Origin: Brevibacillus parabrevis
GTDB taxonomy: Bacteria; Bacillota; Bacilli; Brevibacillales; Brevibacillaceae
NCBI RefSeq assembly: GCF_003710905.1
Contig: NZ_RHHV01000002.1
Coordinates: forward strand, 62,001-126,000
Reading direction: 5' to 3'
Length of the DNA stretch: 64,000 nucleotides
Positions 8,153-17,401 of this stretch are shown in pieces. The notes under the pieces are model-generated. The model was not told where the DNA came from. It ran no database searches and saw only the letters and a list, made by a program, of their open reading frames with translations. The translations under genes were made by a program, and so were the position numbers. The number at the start of each line of letters is the position of its first letter. Position 1 is the stretch's first letter.

Positions 8153-11100
8153 TTGGCACATGATTCACCGAAATACCACATGAAAAAGAGCCATATTGTC
8201 CTGCTGCTAGGGTTGTTAGTGGTTGTCTTGTCCGTGTCGCGCATTTTGTGGATGGATTTGTTTCGGTATCACCAAGTGTCGATTCAGAACGGACAATTGG
8301 ATTTGCGCGACTGGAACGCAGAAGATGGCGACATTGTGCTGCTTGATGGGGAATGGGAGTTTTTCCCCTCGCAATGGTTGATGGGGAGTCGATCCAACCA
8401 AGTAGCAGGCGAGAAGAAGCCGGCACTTATCTACGTTCCAGGGGGCTGGAATGAAGCGTTGAATGGCGAAAACCCAACTCCATACGGCTTTGCTTCTTAT
8501 CGCTTGCGTCTTCATGTCAATCCGGAAAAAGAAAGGCGTTACAGTATTCGTGTACCAAGCGTGCGTACGGCATGGGAACTATATGTGAATGGCCGATTGC
8601 TTGCCAAATCGGGACGGACAGCGGAATCGAAGGAAAGCTATGTTGCCGAGAATTTGCCTTATTCCACAACCTTTACGGCAGATGAAAACGGCGTAATTGA
8701 ACTGGTCATTCAGGCCGCCAATTATGTAGATGGGCGAAGCAGCGGCATTGTTCGATCCATCAAGTTTGGCTCAGAAGAAACCATTGCTAAGGAAATGAAA
8801 GCATCTGTTTTTACGCAGCTTTTGGCAGCGCTGATCTTTTTGATGCATGCCGTTTATGCGCTGATTTTATATGTACTAGGAAACAAGGAAAGAAGGCTGC
8901 TTTATTTTTCGTTGCTGGCATTAACGACGGCTTTTAGCACGGTGTTAAGCAATGATGAAAAGTTGTTCCACCAATTCTTCTACATGGGCATCGATTGGGA
9001 TTTCCGTCTGGCTAATTTCTCTTTCATGCTCGGAGCTTACGCTTTGCTTGCGTGTACGAGCCATCGCGAGCTGCCTTATTGGAGCAGAATATATCCGGTT
9101 TACAAAATAGTCAGCCTGGGGATTGCGGGTATTACGCTGGGTTTAAACCCCGATCAAATAACGATGCTATTCCCGGTCTATCTTTTGCTGAGTGCGATTG
9201 CCGCAGCAGTTGCGATGATCTCCATTTTGAAAAGACTGATCAAGGATGTCATGGGCAATCTGCTGCTGCTTTGTGCTTTGCTCGCGCTCATTCACCATCT
9301 GATCTGGATGCTGGTCTGGCGGGAAAGCGGCTTGAGCCTGGTCTACTATCCGTTTGATCTGATCATTTCCGTCGGGTGTATTGCTTCGGTATGGTTTAAA
9401 GGTTATTTCATCATGCATGCCCAAACAAAAGAGCTTGCTGCAACCTTGCAAAGAATGAATGACCACAAAGATCAATTTTTGGCGAATACTTCGCATGAAT
9501 TTAAAAATCCGCTGCATAGCATGTTGAACATGTCGCAATCTGTTTTAAGCAGGGAACGGCATTCGCTGCAGGAAAGGAGTGTCAAAGAGCTAGAGACGGT
9601 TTTAGCTGTAGGACGTCGGCTGACATTGATCTTGAACGACTTGATTGACGTGATGAGTTTGCGGGAAGGCAATCCGCGTCTGCAAAAAACCGTCATTTAT
9701 ATTCAGCCGATTGTGACAGGTGTGATTGATATGCTGCAAATTAACGCAGAAGTGAAATCTGTGAAAATGATCAATGAAATTCCGGAACAGTTCCCTCCCG
9801 TCCACGCGGATGAAAACCGGGTGATTCAAATCGTGTTCAATTTGCTGCATAATGCGGTGAAGTACACGAACGAAGGGATGATTTCGATTCAGGCTTTTTC
9901 CAAGGAGGGAAGGGCTTATATCGTTATAAAAGATACAGGGATCGGCATGGATGAAGACATGCTCAAGCGCCTGTTCCATCCGTATGAGCAAGCCAGCACG
10001 AGCGAAACGATGATTGAAGGCGGTTTCGGGTTAGGGTTAAGTATAAGCAAGCAGCTGGTTGAACTTCATGAAGGGACGCTAGAAGTGTTCTCTGTGTTGG
10101 GAGAAGGTTCAACCTTTACCTTTTCGTTAGAGCTGGCCAATGTGCAAGAGCAGGAAGAGGTCTTTGTCCCGGCCATGTCGATTCAGGAAAAAGCGGAAAG
10201 CTTGTCGACTACGAAACGAACAGCAGTAGTCAAAGCGAAAAGCGGCCGCCCCAGCCTGTTAATCGTGGACGATGATCCGATCAACCTGCAAGTGCTCGAA
10301 GCGATCCTGCCTCCAGAACAATACGATCTAACAATGGCGACGAGCGGAAAAGAAGCGTTGGCTTTATTGGATACCAAGGAATGGGACTTGGTCATTTCCG
10401 ATATTATGATGCCGCAGATGTCCGGTTATGAGCTGACGCAGATCATTCGCCAGCGGTTTACGCTCACTGAACTGCCTGTTTTGTTGCTTACGGCAAGAAG
10501 CCAGCCGGAAGATATTCAGAGCGGTTTTTTGGCGGGAGCAAACGATTATGTGACGAAGCCAGTAGATGGAATGGAGATCAAATCGCGGATTGAGGCATTA
10601 ACTACGATCAAGCAGTCTGTTCGGGAACAACTGCGCTTAGAAGCTGCCTGGCTGCAAGCGCAAATCCAGCCGCACTTTATATTCAATGCGTTAAGTGCTG
10701 CGACAGCTTTGAGTGACATAAATCTCGATAAGATGCGTGAATTGCTTTATGAGTTCAGCAATTTTTTGCGGTATAAATTTAAATTTGAAGACATGGGTGG
10801 ACTTGTGCCGATCGAAACAGAGCTGAGTCTGATCCGTTCGTATCTGTATATTGAAAAGGTGCGGTTTGAAGAAAGGCTGGAGGTTGTTTGGGAGATAGAT
10901 GACTGTGAGGAAGTAAAAATCCCCTATCTGACGATTCAGCCTCTCGTTGAAAATGCGATTATACATGGCGTGATGAAGCGCAATTCCGGGGGGAAAATCC
11001 TCATTCGGATTGCTGTCCACGAAACGCAAGTGGAGATAACCGTTGAAGACGATGGGATTGGAATGGACGAAGCCCACTTGCGACAACTGCTGGAAAGAAA

Positions 11101-11236
11101 GGCTAACAGCAAGTCAGGCGTTGGACTGATCAATACGGACCAGCGATTGAAGCGGCACTTCGGGACGGGACTTCATATCAAAAGCGCGCCAGGTATAGGC
11201 ACGAAGATAACTTTTTATATACCAAGCACAGGATAA
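8153..11236 (+). CDS. Hybrid sensor histidine kinase with 7TMR-DISM sensor, receiver and second LytS-type kinase core
   Basis: Large membrane sensor (1027 aa). After an N-terminal membrane anchor comes a 7TMR-DISM beta-sandwich extracellular domain (about 45-185) and about seven membrane helices (215-410). These are followed by a HisKA domain with NTSHEFKNPLHSM (phospho-accepting His about 447), a HATPase with an N-box near 558, and a receiver with DDD near 705 and phospho-acceptor Asp about 750 (ISDIMMPQMSG). A second His_kinase domain QAQIQPHFIFNA (His about 841) and a second HATPase (VENAIIHGV, DDGIGMDE) end the protein. TTG 8153 is the chosen start because AGGAGAGG lies 8 nt upstream; ATG 8180 is the alternative. 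There is no adjacent response regulator, so it is an orphan. Confidence 0.88.
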   Translation: MAHDSPKYHMKKSHIVLLLGLLVVVLSVSRILWMDLFRYHQVSIQNGQLDLRDWNAEDGDIVLLDGEWEFFPSQWLMGSRSNQVAGEKKPALIYVPGGWNEALNGENPTPYGFASYRLRLHVNPEKERRYSIRVPSVRTAWELYVNGRLLAKSGRTAESKESYVAENLPYSTTFTADENGVIELVIQAANYVDGRSSGIVRSIKFGSEETIAKEMKASVFTQLLAALIFLMHAVYALILYVLGNKERRLLYFSLLALTTAFSTVLSNDEKLFHQFFYMGIDWDFRLANFSFMLGAYALLACTSHRELPYWSRIYPVYKIVSLGIAGITLGLNPDQITMLFPVYLLLSAIAAAVAMISILKRLIKDVMGNLLLLCALLALIHHLIWMLVWRESGLSLVYYPFDLIISVGCIASVWFKGYFIMHAQTKELAATLQRMNDHKDQFLANTSHEFKNPLHSMLNMSQSVLSRERHSLQERSVKELETVLAVGRRLTLILNDLIDVMSLREGNPRLQKTVIYIQPIVTGVIDMLQINAEVKSVKMINEIPEQFPPVHADENRVIQIVFNLLHNAVKYTNEGMISIQAFSKEGRAYIVIKDTGIGMDEDMLKRLFHPYEQASTSETMIEGGFGLGLSISKQLVELHEGTLEVFSVLGEGSTFTFSLELANVQEQEEVFVPAMSIQEKAESLSTTKRTAVVKAKSGRPSLLIVDDDPINLQVLEAILPPEQYDLTMATSGKEALALLDTKEWDLVISDIMMPQMSGYELTQIIRQRFTLTELPVLLLTARSQPEDIQSGFLAGANDYVTKPVDGMEIKSRIEALTTIKQSVREQLRLEAAWLQAQIQPHFIFNALSAATALSDINLDKMRELLYEFSNFLRYKFKFEDMGGLVPIETELSLIRSYLYIEKVRFEERLEVVWEIDDCEEVKIPYLTIQPLVENAIIHGVMKRNSGGKILIRIAVHETQVEITVEDDGIGMDEAHLRQLLERKANSKSGVGLINTDQRLKRHFGTGLHIKSAPGIGTKITFYIPSTG

Positions 11237-11288
11237 GTGGTTATTGGCTTCACCGAGCCGACAAGCGGGAATCGCGCTGAAAATGAAC

Positions 11289-11315
11289 AAGCCATCCTGA
11301 TAGGGGATGGCTTTC
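11289..11315. terminator. Bidirectional terminator between convergent genes
   Basis: AAGCCATCC (11289-11297) and GGGATGGCTT (11303-11312) form a compact hairpin between the plus-strand kinase and the minus-strand ATP-grasp gene, with short T and A tracts on either side. Confidence 0.6.
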
Positions 11316-11337
11316 ATGCTGTAGTGGCATGTGTCTA

Positions 11338-12363
11338 TTACTCAAAAAACCGCACCAATTCAATCTCGCGCTCCACATGCGTCGTGAGAATATCCAGCTT
11401 CGGTACAGGCACGTCGGCTTTTCCGGTCAACAGCAGCTTCAGCGCCAGGTACGGGAAGTTCACCCCGGAGCGGCAAGATGCATACATTCCGCCGGAAGCA
11501 CGCGGATTGATTTCCAGAAGCTTCGGTACGTTGTCCTTGTATTTGATTTGCACATTATACAGGTAGGAAAGCTGGAGCCGCTGCTGTACTGCTTCGGCTA
11601 TGCTCAGCAACTCTTCGTTATGTTCCAGCTTGCGAATACGGCCCTCGACTTTTTTGCGCGGCACTGCTGCCAGCAATTGTCCTCCGTAGGCGAGGCAGTC
11701 GATGCTGTATTCATACTGGTCCAAATACTCCATAACCATGATGTCGTCAAAAGTCTCGCGCGTGGACAGCACGCGGAGCGCTTCTTCTGGCGTGATCTGA
11801 TAGTGGGCTGATCGAAACAGGCGATCAAACGGATCGAGCTGATCTTCCACTACATAAAATCCCGCCCCGCCTTCGCCACGGGCAGGCTTGAAGCACACCT
11901 TGTCGCCATTTTGCTTGAGCTGTTCATAGGCAGACTGGAACTGCTCGGCTGTGTTCACAATTTGATACGCGGGAAGCGGTACTTCCGGCACGTCATGGAA
12001 CAGTTGAAACAACTTGCCTTTATCCGAGATGTCCTCCAACAACTGGTGTTCCTGAGCGATCATAACCTGTGTGCCCAGCCGTTCAAATTCCTCGATATGC
12101 TGGGAGATTTCCACGAGGCGATAGTTGGGGAGAAATACGTCAATCTTGTGCTTTTGACAAAACGACAGGCAATAGTCGATGTATTGCGGTACATCGAGTG
12201 TCGGCTCCAGTTCAGCATAGTCTGCGATTTGCAGCATCACGCTATGGCGTTTCGGGTGAGTCACAAAAATCTCGAAGGCGATATTGTCAGGGTTATTGCG
12301 AATCATTTCAACGATTGGATACGCCGTAGCAAAAGTCCGATTGAACCAGAGCCGTTTTTTCAT
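11338..12363 (-). CDS. ATP-grasp enzyme of the Ter cluster
   Basis: Predicted ATP-dependent carboxylate-amine/thiol ligase of 341 aa. The N-terminal part is a preATP-grasp fold (about 1-105). The core carries KVCFKPARGEGGAGFYVV, the ATP-binding lysine and glycine-rich loop, and YNVQIKYKDNVPKLLEINPRASGG, the Mg-binding Glu/Asn motif near the C-terminus. Its ATG directly abuts the stop of the VWA gene, with AAGGAG inside that gene's end, so the two are translated as a pair. ATP-grasp enzymes are recurrent members of Ter-associated biosynthetic modules. The substrate is unknown. Confidence 0.82.
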   Translation of the reverse strand: MKKRLWFNRTFATAYPIVEMIRNNPDNIAFEIFVTHPKRHSVMLQIADYAELEPTLDVPQYIDYCLSFCQKHKIDVFLPNYRLVEISQHIEEFERLGTQVMIAQEHQLLEDISDKGKLFQLFHDVPEVPLPAYQIVNTAEQFQSAYEQLKQNGDKVCFKPARGEGGAGFYVVEDQLDPFDRLFRSAHYQITPEEALRVLSTRETFDDIMVMEYLDQYEYSIDCLAYGGQLLAAVPRKKVEGRIRKLEHNEELLSIAEAVQQRLQLSYLYNVQIKYKDNVPKLLEINPRASGGMYASCRSGVNFPYLALKLLLTGKADVPVPKLDILTTHVEREIELVRFFE

Positions 12364-13047
12364 TTAAGCCAAAACTCCTTTTTGTTTTGCTTCTTCCAGC
12401 CAAAGCGGGAACTCGTTCAGCAGCAGGTCGTAGAGAGCTGCGTTTGAAATCGTGTCGATGTTATCGATTTGAAAAAAGTTGGCGTTATCGACAAAGCGTC
12501 CTTCGATTGTATCGAGCTTTTTCAACACGCCGAAATCTGCGTTGCCGATCCCTACGAATTGCCAAAACAGCGGCTTTGTGGCTGACTCGATGATCAGCTT
12601 TTGAACGGAATCGCCAGCTTCATTTGCCCCTTTTTTCACGCCGCCATCGTTGATGAACGTGATGTAGGTGGGCAGACTGCTCGGCTCTTCTTGCGTATAT
12701 TTGGCGATAATATCGCGCATGACTAACGGCTCGTCGTTCCGGCCGAACTTTTCAACAGCGGCGTTTTCGAGGATGGCACGGTTTACGTAGTTTTCAAAGT
12801 CTTGCTCAGTTACGGATGGAAGTCGGGAGAAGCGATGATCATAGACCCATACGTCGAGTGTCTGGTCATCGTCAAACTGGCTGGCTACTGCCAAAATGCG
12901 TTCTACTACCTTTTGCACCGTCCCGTTTTTATAGTACGGACGCATCGAGCCGGTTATATCGAGGACCAGGGCAACCCGTGCCTTCACCTGTTGCAGCTTT
13001 TTCTTTTCCAGGACCACCTGCACGTCTTTAACAAACGATATCATCAT
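12364..13047 (-). CDS. VWA-domain protein of the Ter cluster
   Basis: A 227-aa protein that is nearly all one von Willebrand factor A domain. The MIDAS motif appears as DITGSM at about residues 30-35, with a later conserved Asp in INDGG, so it probably binds a divalent metal and partner proteins. It resembles TerF/TerY-type VWA proteins that accompany TerD-family genes. AAAGGAGG sits 4 nt before the ATG. A terminator-like hairpin separates it from terC, so its expression may be lower than that of the upstream genes. Confidence 0.82.
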   Translation of the reverse strand: MMISFVKDVQVVLEKKKLQQVKARVALVLDITGSMRPYYKNGTVQKVVERILAVASQFDDDQTLDVWVYDHRFSRLPSVTEQDFENYVNRAILENAAVEKFGRNDEPLVMRDIIAKYTQEEPSSLPTYITFINDGGVKKGANEAGDSVQKLIIESATKPLFWQFVGIGNADFGVLKKLDTIEGRFVDNANFFQIDNIDTISNAALYDLLLNEFPLWLEEAKQKGVLA

Positions 13048-13064
13048 CTAGCCTCCTTTTTTCG

Positions 13065-13098
13065 AAAAGAAAAGCGAGTGTCTGTTGACCTCGCTTTC
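13065..13098 (-). terminator. Terminator or attenuator after terC
   Basis: Read on the minus strand, AAAGCGAG and CTCGCTTT (pairing around 13070-13097) are followed by TTCTTTTCG, then directly by the ribosome binding site of the VWA gene. It may end the terC transcript with partial read-through. Confidence 0.65.
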
Positions 13099-13109
13099 TG
13101 CCTTTCCTA

Positions 13110-14009
13110 TCATGCTGTTTCCGCAACTTTGTCTTTTGAAGCATCTTGATCTCCGTGTTTGCGCTTTTTCGCCCTATGCACGATGAATGTAGCGAGGAAG
13201 GTGAGAACGAGAACACCGAAGAAGATGTAAGACTCGATGTGGAAGCCAGCTGCGCCCAGGAACATTTTCACAGAGATGAGCGCAATCAGTACGAACGCTG
13301 TCGTCTCAAATTCAGGAATACGTGCAATCAGCTTCAGGAAGATTTGAGCGACACCCCGCATCATCAGGACGCCGAGAATCCCACCCAGGAACAGTACCCA
13401 AACCTGGTTGCTGACACCAAAAGCAGCCAAAACAGAGTCGATGGAGAAGGCAATATCCATCATCTCAACAGCAAGTACCGTTTTCCAGAAACCTTTTCCT
13501 TTGTTCTCGATTTCTGGTTCGTCGTCGTTGCCACTTTTGAATACGCGGTAGAGCAGCCAGACGATCAGCAATCCACCGAGGATTTGTACCGCCAGGATTG
13601 GAATGAAGTACAAGCATGCCGCCATTCCCAGATAGAGCAATACATTGATTGCTTTTTGTGCTTTCTCGTTTTCACCAACGAAGTAATCGGCCGCGATTTT
13701 GAGCAAGTAGAGGGCACCCATTACTTTGATCGCCGTCATTTTGACTAAGAAGACCCCTAAGCCGATCGCCAGGAAACGGAATAAATAGGCGCCGAGCAAG
13801 CCGTAAAACAAGGCGCGTTTCTTTTGTTTTTCTGGCAAATGATTGACCATGACTGCCAGTACAAGTGCATTGTCTGCTGACAGCAAACCTTCCAGAATGA
13901 CCAACGAGAGAATAATGGTCCAGTTGGCAGGGTTCGTTAATACTCCTTGCAAGACTTCCCACGAGAAAAAGCTTGAATAGGTTTCAATCAGCCCATTCAA
14001 AAATTCCAT
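13110..14009 (-). CDS. terC: TerC-family integral membrane protein
   Basis: Polytopic membrane protein, 299 aa, with seven or more hydrophobic helices and a basic C-terminal tail (HRAKKRKHG). Both TerC signature segments are present: LEGLLSADNALVLAVMVN near residues 39-56 and VEMMDIAFSIDSVLAAFG in the middle, with the conserved acidic residues thought to bind metal. Bacillus TerC proteins of this type have been linked to manganese export to secreted enzymes. AGGAGGAAGACAAA precedes the ATG. Within the cluster it is probably the membrane partner of the TerD proteins. Confidence 0.9.
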   Translation of the reverse strand: MEFLNGLIETYSSFFSWEVLQGVLTNPANWTIILSLVILEGLLSADNALVLAVMVNHLPEKQKKRALFYGLLGAYLFRFLAIGLGVFLVKMTAIKVMGALYLLKIAADYFVGENEKAQKAINVLLYLGMAACLYFIPILAVQILGGLLIVWLLYRVFKSGNDDEPEIENKGKGFWKTVLAVEMMDIAFSIDSVLAAFGVSNQVWVLFLGGILGVLMMRGVAQIFLKLIARIPEFETTAFVLIALISVKMFLGAAGFHIESYIFFGVLVLTFLATFIVHRAKKRKHGDQDASKDKVAETA

Positions 14010-14026
14010 TTTGTCTTCCTCCTACG

Positions 14027-15250
14027 CTATTTGCTGCCTGCGGCCCAACGCATGTTCCAACCATAGTGGCGATCCATTTGTTCGTGTCCATTGAAGTATT
14101 CGACCAGGCGCTTGATTTGGAACGTATCGTCTTTTCTCTCAATCATGGCAATGGCGCACATGATCTTGCGCGGGTCATGAACATCCATGCGGACGACGAT
14201 TTCCGGGTTGTCCGCTTGTTTGATCGTGACAACACCGTCTGTTTCCGCCCATTTTGCCACACCATCGTAAATGTAGGCAAAGATCAGAACCCGACTAAAC
14301 TCGCGTACTTGGTTGCCGTTAATGCGGAGGTTCTCCCCATCTGTTCTGGCTCCCGTGCGGTCGTCACCATCCAGCTCGATGAACGGGAAGTCCGTATATT
14401 GGCCAAACTTCCTGCCAAGCGCTTGAATGCACCCTTTGTATCCGTCTGACAACTCATACAAGCAACCGAGGTCGAGATCGATGCCAGAAGATTTGTCAAA
14501 ACCTAAAAACCCGATAGATTTTTTGACTTTTCTGTTCCAGTTCAGGTTTACGCTGATTTGCCCAAGTGCTCCGCTCGATTTGCGCAGGCTGATCGTTTCG
14601 CCTTTTTTGGTCAGCTCTACTTTGGACAGATTGATAGGCGGTTCCGGCGGTTGCTCAACCTTTGGCGGCGCTGGAGGAGGTGGTGGTGGAGAAGATGGTT
14701 GTTCCTGTGCCACTTCCACGCCAAAGTTTCCGCACAAGGCAGCCAGCCCGCCGTTAAAGCCGCTCCCGATCGCATTGAACTTCCATTCACCCTTGTAGCG
14801 ATACAATTCACCAGTCACAATCGAATTTTCCGTAGTGAAATCAACCAATGGGAACCGGATCATTTCAACAAAGGTCACGGGGTGCATGATCCGCAAATAA
14901 AGATCGGAAACCTGACGGAACGTTTGTCCGCGTGTAATGGCATCGTAAATCGTAATGGTAAAAGCGATCTTTTCCACGTCGGATGTTATTGCCGCAAGGT
15001 CCAGCTCGAATTGCTGATTATCTCCAGAGCCGTCGCGCAAGGAAACCGCTCCGTTTACTGATCTGGGGTTTCCGTAGAAAATGAAATCTTCCTCACGATT
15101 CACTTTCCCGGACGCGCCCAATTGAAAAGCCGATGCATCCAGCTCAATTCCGTTGCCAGCGCGCCAGCCAAGGCCGACAATTACTTTGCTCAATCCTGGA
15201 AACTGCTTAGTAATATCGACTTTTTGCCCCTTCACAATCGTCATCGTCAT
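14027..15250 (-). CDS. TerA-like protein: two TerD-fold domains joined by a proline-rich linker
   Basis: A 407-aa protein starting at the ATG (15250) that follows AAAGGTGATAGTG. The frame is open further upstream, but only into the terminator of the neighbouring gene. An N-terminal TerD-like domain (about 1-175, GLGWRAGNGIELDASAFQLG) lacks the full acidic GDGDDE calcium loop. A linker with a run of six prolines spans about 180-205. The C-terminal domain (about 215-400) has GIDLDLGCLYEL, ELDGDDRTGA and an IFAYIYDGVAKWAET segment typical of TerA. It may act as a scaffold binding several TerD units. It lies 17 nt upstream of terC. Confidence 0.82.
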   Translation of the reverse strand: MTMTIVKGQKVDITKQFPGLSKVIVGLGWRAGNGIELDASAFQLGASGKVNREEDFIFYGNPRSVNGAVSLRDGSGDNQQFELDLAAITSDVEKIAFTITIYDAITRGQTFRQVSDLYLRIMHPVTFVEMIRFPLVDFTTENSIVTGELYRYKGEWKFNAIGSGFNGGLAALCGNFGVEVAQEQPSSPPPPPPAPPKVEQPPEPPINLSKVELTKKGETISLRKSSGALGQISVNLNWNRKVKKSIGFLGFDKSSGIDLDLGCLYELSDGYKGCIQALGRKFGQYTDFPFIELDGDDRTGARTDGENLRINGNQVREFSRVLIFAYIYDGVAKWAETDGVVTIKQADNPEIVVRMDVHDPRKIMCAIAMIERKDDTFQIKRLVEYFNGHEQMDRHYGWNMRWAAGSK

Positions 15251-15319
15251 CACTATCACCTTTATCTTCGAAAACTTGGCTTCGCCAAAAGCATGGCGTC
15301 GCCGCATTGTGTCCAGCTT

Positions 15320-15365
15320 AAAAAAGCAAGAAAGGATGCTAGTCCCTACTATCAAACTAGCATCC
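15320..15365 (-). terminator. Terminator after the third TerD gene
   Basis: On the minus strand GGATGCTAGT pairs with ACTAGCATCC (15334-15365) and is followed by TTTCTTGCTTTTTT. It lies between a TerD gene and the TerA-like gene. Confidence 0.85.
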
Positions 15366-15378
15366 TCAGGTTGACGAA

Positions 15379-15963
15379 TTACCCTGCTTGTAATCCGAAG
15401 TTATTGCAAAGCGCTTTAAGTCCGCCGGAGAAACCGCTGCCTACAGCAGCAAATTTCCATTCGCCCTGGTGGCGATACAGTTCGCACACGACGATAGCCG
15501 TTTCTACGGAGAAATCCTCGCCCAGATCGTAGCGGAGAACTTCGCGGTTTGTCGTTTCATCAACGACGCGAACGAAGGCGTTGGAGACTTGTCCAAAATT
15601 TTGTCTTCTCGCTTCGGCATCGTGAATCGTGATAGTAATGGCGATTTTTTCGATCTCCGCTGGTACTTTGGTCAGATCGATTTTGATTTGCTCGTCGTCC
15701 CCGTCGCCCTCACCTGTCAGGTTGTCGCCTGTGTGCGTAACGGAGCCGTTGCCGCCTTGCATGTTGTTGTAGAAAACGAAGTCTTGAATGCCAGTCGCTT
15801 TGCCGCCTGCACGGAGCAAAAACGCCGCAGCGTCAAGGTCGAAATCAGAGCCACCATTGTATTTGTTCGTGTCCCAACCAAGTCCAACGACTAATTTGGT
15901 CAGGTTAGGATTACCTTTCGTCAGATCAATTTTTTGACCTTTGGATAAGCTGATTACTGACAT
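15379..15963 (-). CDS. terD: TerD-family calcium-binding stress protein
   Basis: Cytoplasmic TerD-domain protein, 194 aa, the standard length. It has the opening [15 protein letters not shown], then [20 protein letters not shown] and the acidic loop [16 protein letters not shown], which together form the calcium sites known from TerD structures. It then has [20 protein letters not shown] and a closing [18 protein letters not shown]. It is the third of three TerD genes in tandem, and closely similar to its upstream neighbour, pointing to local duplication. A clear terminator follows. Confidence 0.93.
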   Translation of the reverse strand: MSVISLSKGQKIDLTKGNPNLTKLVVGLGWDTNKYNGGSDFDLDAAAFLLRAGGKATGIQDFVFYNNMQGGNGSVTHTGDNLTGEGDGDDEQIKIDLTKVPAEIEKIAITITIHDAEARRQNFGQVSNAFVRVVDETTNREVLRYDLGEDFSVETAIVVCELYRHQGEWKFAAVGSGFSGGLKALCNNFGLQAG

Positions 15964-15999
15964 GGGGAGTTCATCCTTTCCACAAATCGTAATGGGTTA

Positions 16000-16581
16000 T
16001 TAACCGATGTTTACACCGTAATCGCGAGCCAGTCCTGCGAGACCGTCTTTGTAGCCTGCACCCACTGCGCTGAATTTCCATTCGCTTCCATGACGATACA
16101 GTTCGCCAACAACTACAGCAGTTTCAACGGAGAAATCTTCGCCGAGGTCGTAGCGGATCAGTTCCTCGCCGCTGCTTGCGCTCAGTACACGCGCATACGC
16201 ATTGGATACTTGACCGAAGTTTTGGTTGCGGGTAGCCGCGTCGTAGATTGTGATGGTGAAAGCAACCTTTTGTACACTTGCGGATACTTTGGACAGGTCG
16301 ATTTCGATTACTTCGTCATCGCCGTCTCCAGCGCCAGTGCGGTTGTCTCCGGAGTGAACCACGGAACCGTCAGGGCTTTGCGGGTTGTTGAAGAATACGA
16401 AATGTTTGTCGTCTTCCACTTTTCCGAGTTCATTCAGCAGGAATACGGATACATCGAGGTCAAATTCGCCGCCGCCATCGTACTTGTTGGTGTCCCAACC
16501 AAGACCGACTTTGATTTGGGTCAAGCCAGGGTTTGTTTTGGTCAAATCTACTTTTTGTCCTTTTTGCAATGAAACGGCCAT
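16000..16581 (-). CDS. terD: TerD-family calcium-binding stress protein
   Basis: TerD-domain protein, 193 aa. Key segments are [36 protein letters not shown] (calcium loop) and [19 protein letters not shown], ending ELYRHGSEWKFSAVGAGY. It differs from the downstream paralogue mainly in the first third and at the C-terminus. It sits 36 nt before that paralogue in the same transcription unit, with an AGGAGGAATCACAC ribosome binding site. Confidence 0.93.
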   Translation of the reverse strand: MAVSLQKGQKVDLTKTNPGLTQIKVGLGWDTNKYDGGGEFDLDVSVFLLNELGKVEDDKHFVFFNNPQSPDGSVVHSGDNRTGAGDGDDEVIEIDLSKVSASVQKVAFTITIYDAATRNQNFGQVSNAYARVLSASSGEELIRYDLGEDFSVETAVVVGELYRHGSEWKFSAVGAGYKDGLAGLARDYGVNIG

Positions 16582-16640
16582 GTGTGATTCCTCCTAATAA
16601 TTGGGGTTTTATTGTGATGGGAAGTACAACCGGCAAAGAG

Positions 16641-17246
16641 CTATGTGTATCGTCCGACAAGATGGGAAATCGAAGTATCTGCTGTTCCTTCACCAATAGC
16701 AGCAAATTTCCATTCACCAGAGTGGCGATACAATTCACCCACGATTAGCGACGTTTTCCCTGCGTAGTTATCTGTCAGGTTGAATTTGCACAGTTCCTGG
16801 GTGGTAGATGGATTCATGATGCGGATATACGCGTTGCCGATCATCCCGAAATCTTGGCGACGGCTGACGCAATCGTAAATATTTACAACGAAAATGAGTT
16901 TGTGTACATCGGCAGGGACGCGGGAAAGCTCGACAGAAATTTGTTCATCGTCTCCATCGCCATCACCCGTCAAATTGTCTCCGGAGTGAACGACGCTGCC
17001 ACAACCACTTCTCTTATTTCCGAAATAGACGAGATTTGTTTCTTTTGTAAATTTTCCGTTTTCGTTCAGCATGATGACAGAAGCATCGCAATCGATGTTG
17101 GCTTGTCCACCACCAAACAGTCCGCCAAGCAGTCCTCCCGATTTTTTCACCGGGTCCCAACCAAGTCCAACCAGCACTTTGCTCAAGCCAGCATTTCCTT
17201 TGGTCAGGTCAATTTTTTGCCCTTTTTGCAAACTGATAACTGACAT
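16641..17246 (-). CDS. terD: TerD-family protein with glycine-rich insertion
   Basis: TerD-domain protein started at ATG 17246 after GGAGGGTGTAC, giving 201 aa; an extra upstream ATG has no ribosome binding site. The first calcium region is altered: an insertion SGGLLGGLFGGGQANIDCDA replaces the usual NKYDGG loop. The second acidic loop [16 protein letters not shown] is intact. This matches the YceC-like subtype that often leads TerD tandems. It is the first TerD gene after a 155-nt AT-rich gap, where an internal promoter is plausible but not clear. Confidence 0.9.
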   Translation of the reverse strand: MSVISLQKGQKIDLTKGNAGLSKVLVGLGWDPVKKSGGLLGGLFGGGQANIDCDASVIMLNENGKFTKETNLVYFGNKRSGCGSVVHSGDNLTGDGDGDDEQISVELSRVPADVHKLIFVVNIYDCVSRRQDFGMIGNAYIRIMNPSTTQELCKFNLTDNYAGKTSLIVGELYRHSGEWKFAAIGEGTADTSISHLVGRYT

Positions 17247-17401
17247 GTACACCCTCCACTCTGTCCGGGTTTTCACCCATTCTTTTGCAGATTACAATTC
17301 GATTATTTCATTGCATGACGATAAAATCTACATAAATTTGCAAAAAACTTCAATTTATGCCTGATTTGTAACTTTTTCGGTCGATTTCCCGCGTTTCTTG
17401 T

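Noticed and set aside
17247..17401. Extracytoplasmic sigma factor promoter before the TerD tandem
   Set aside because: TGAAGT and CGTC words exist on the minus strand but their spacing is far too long; no convincing promoter could be assigned.
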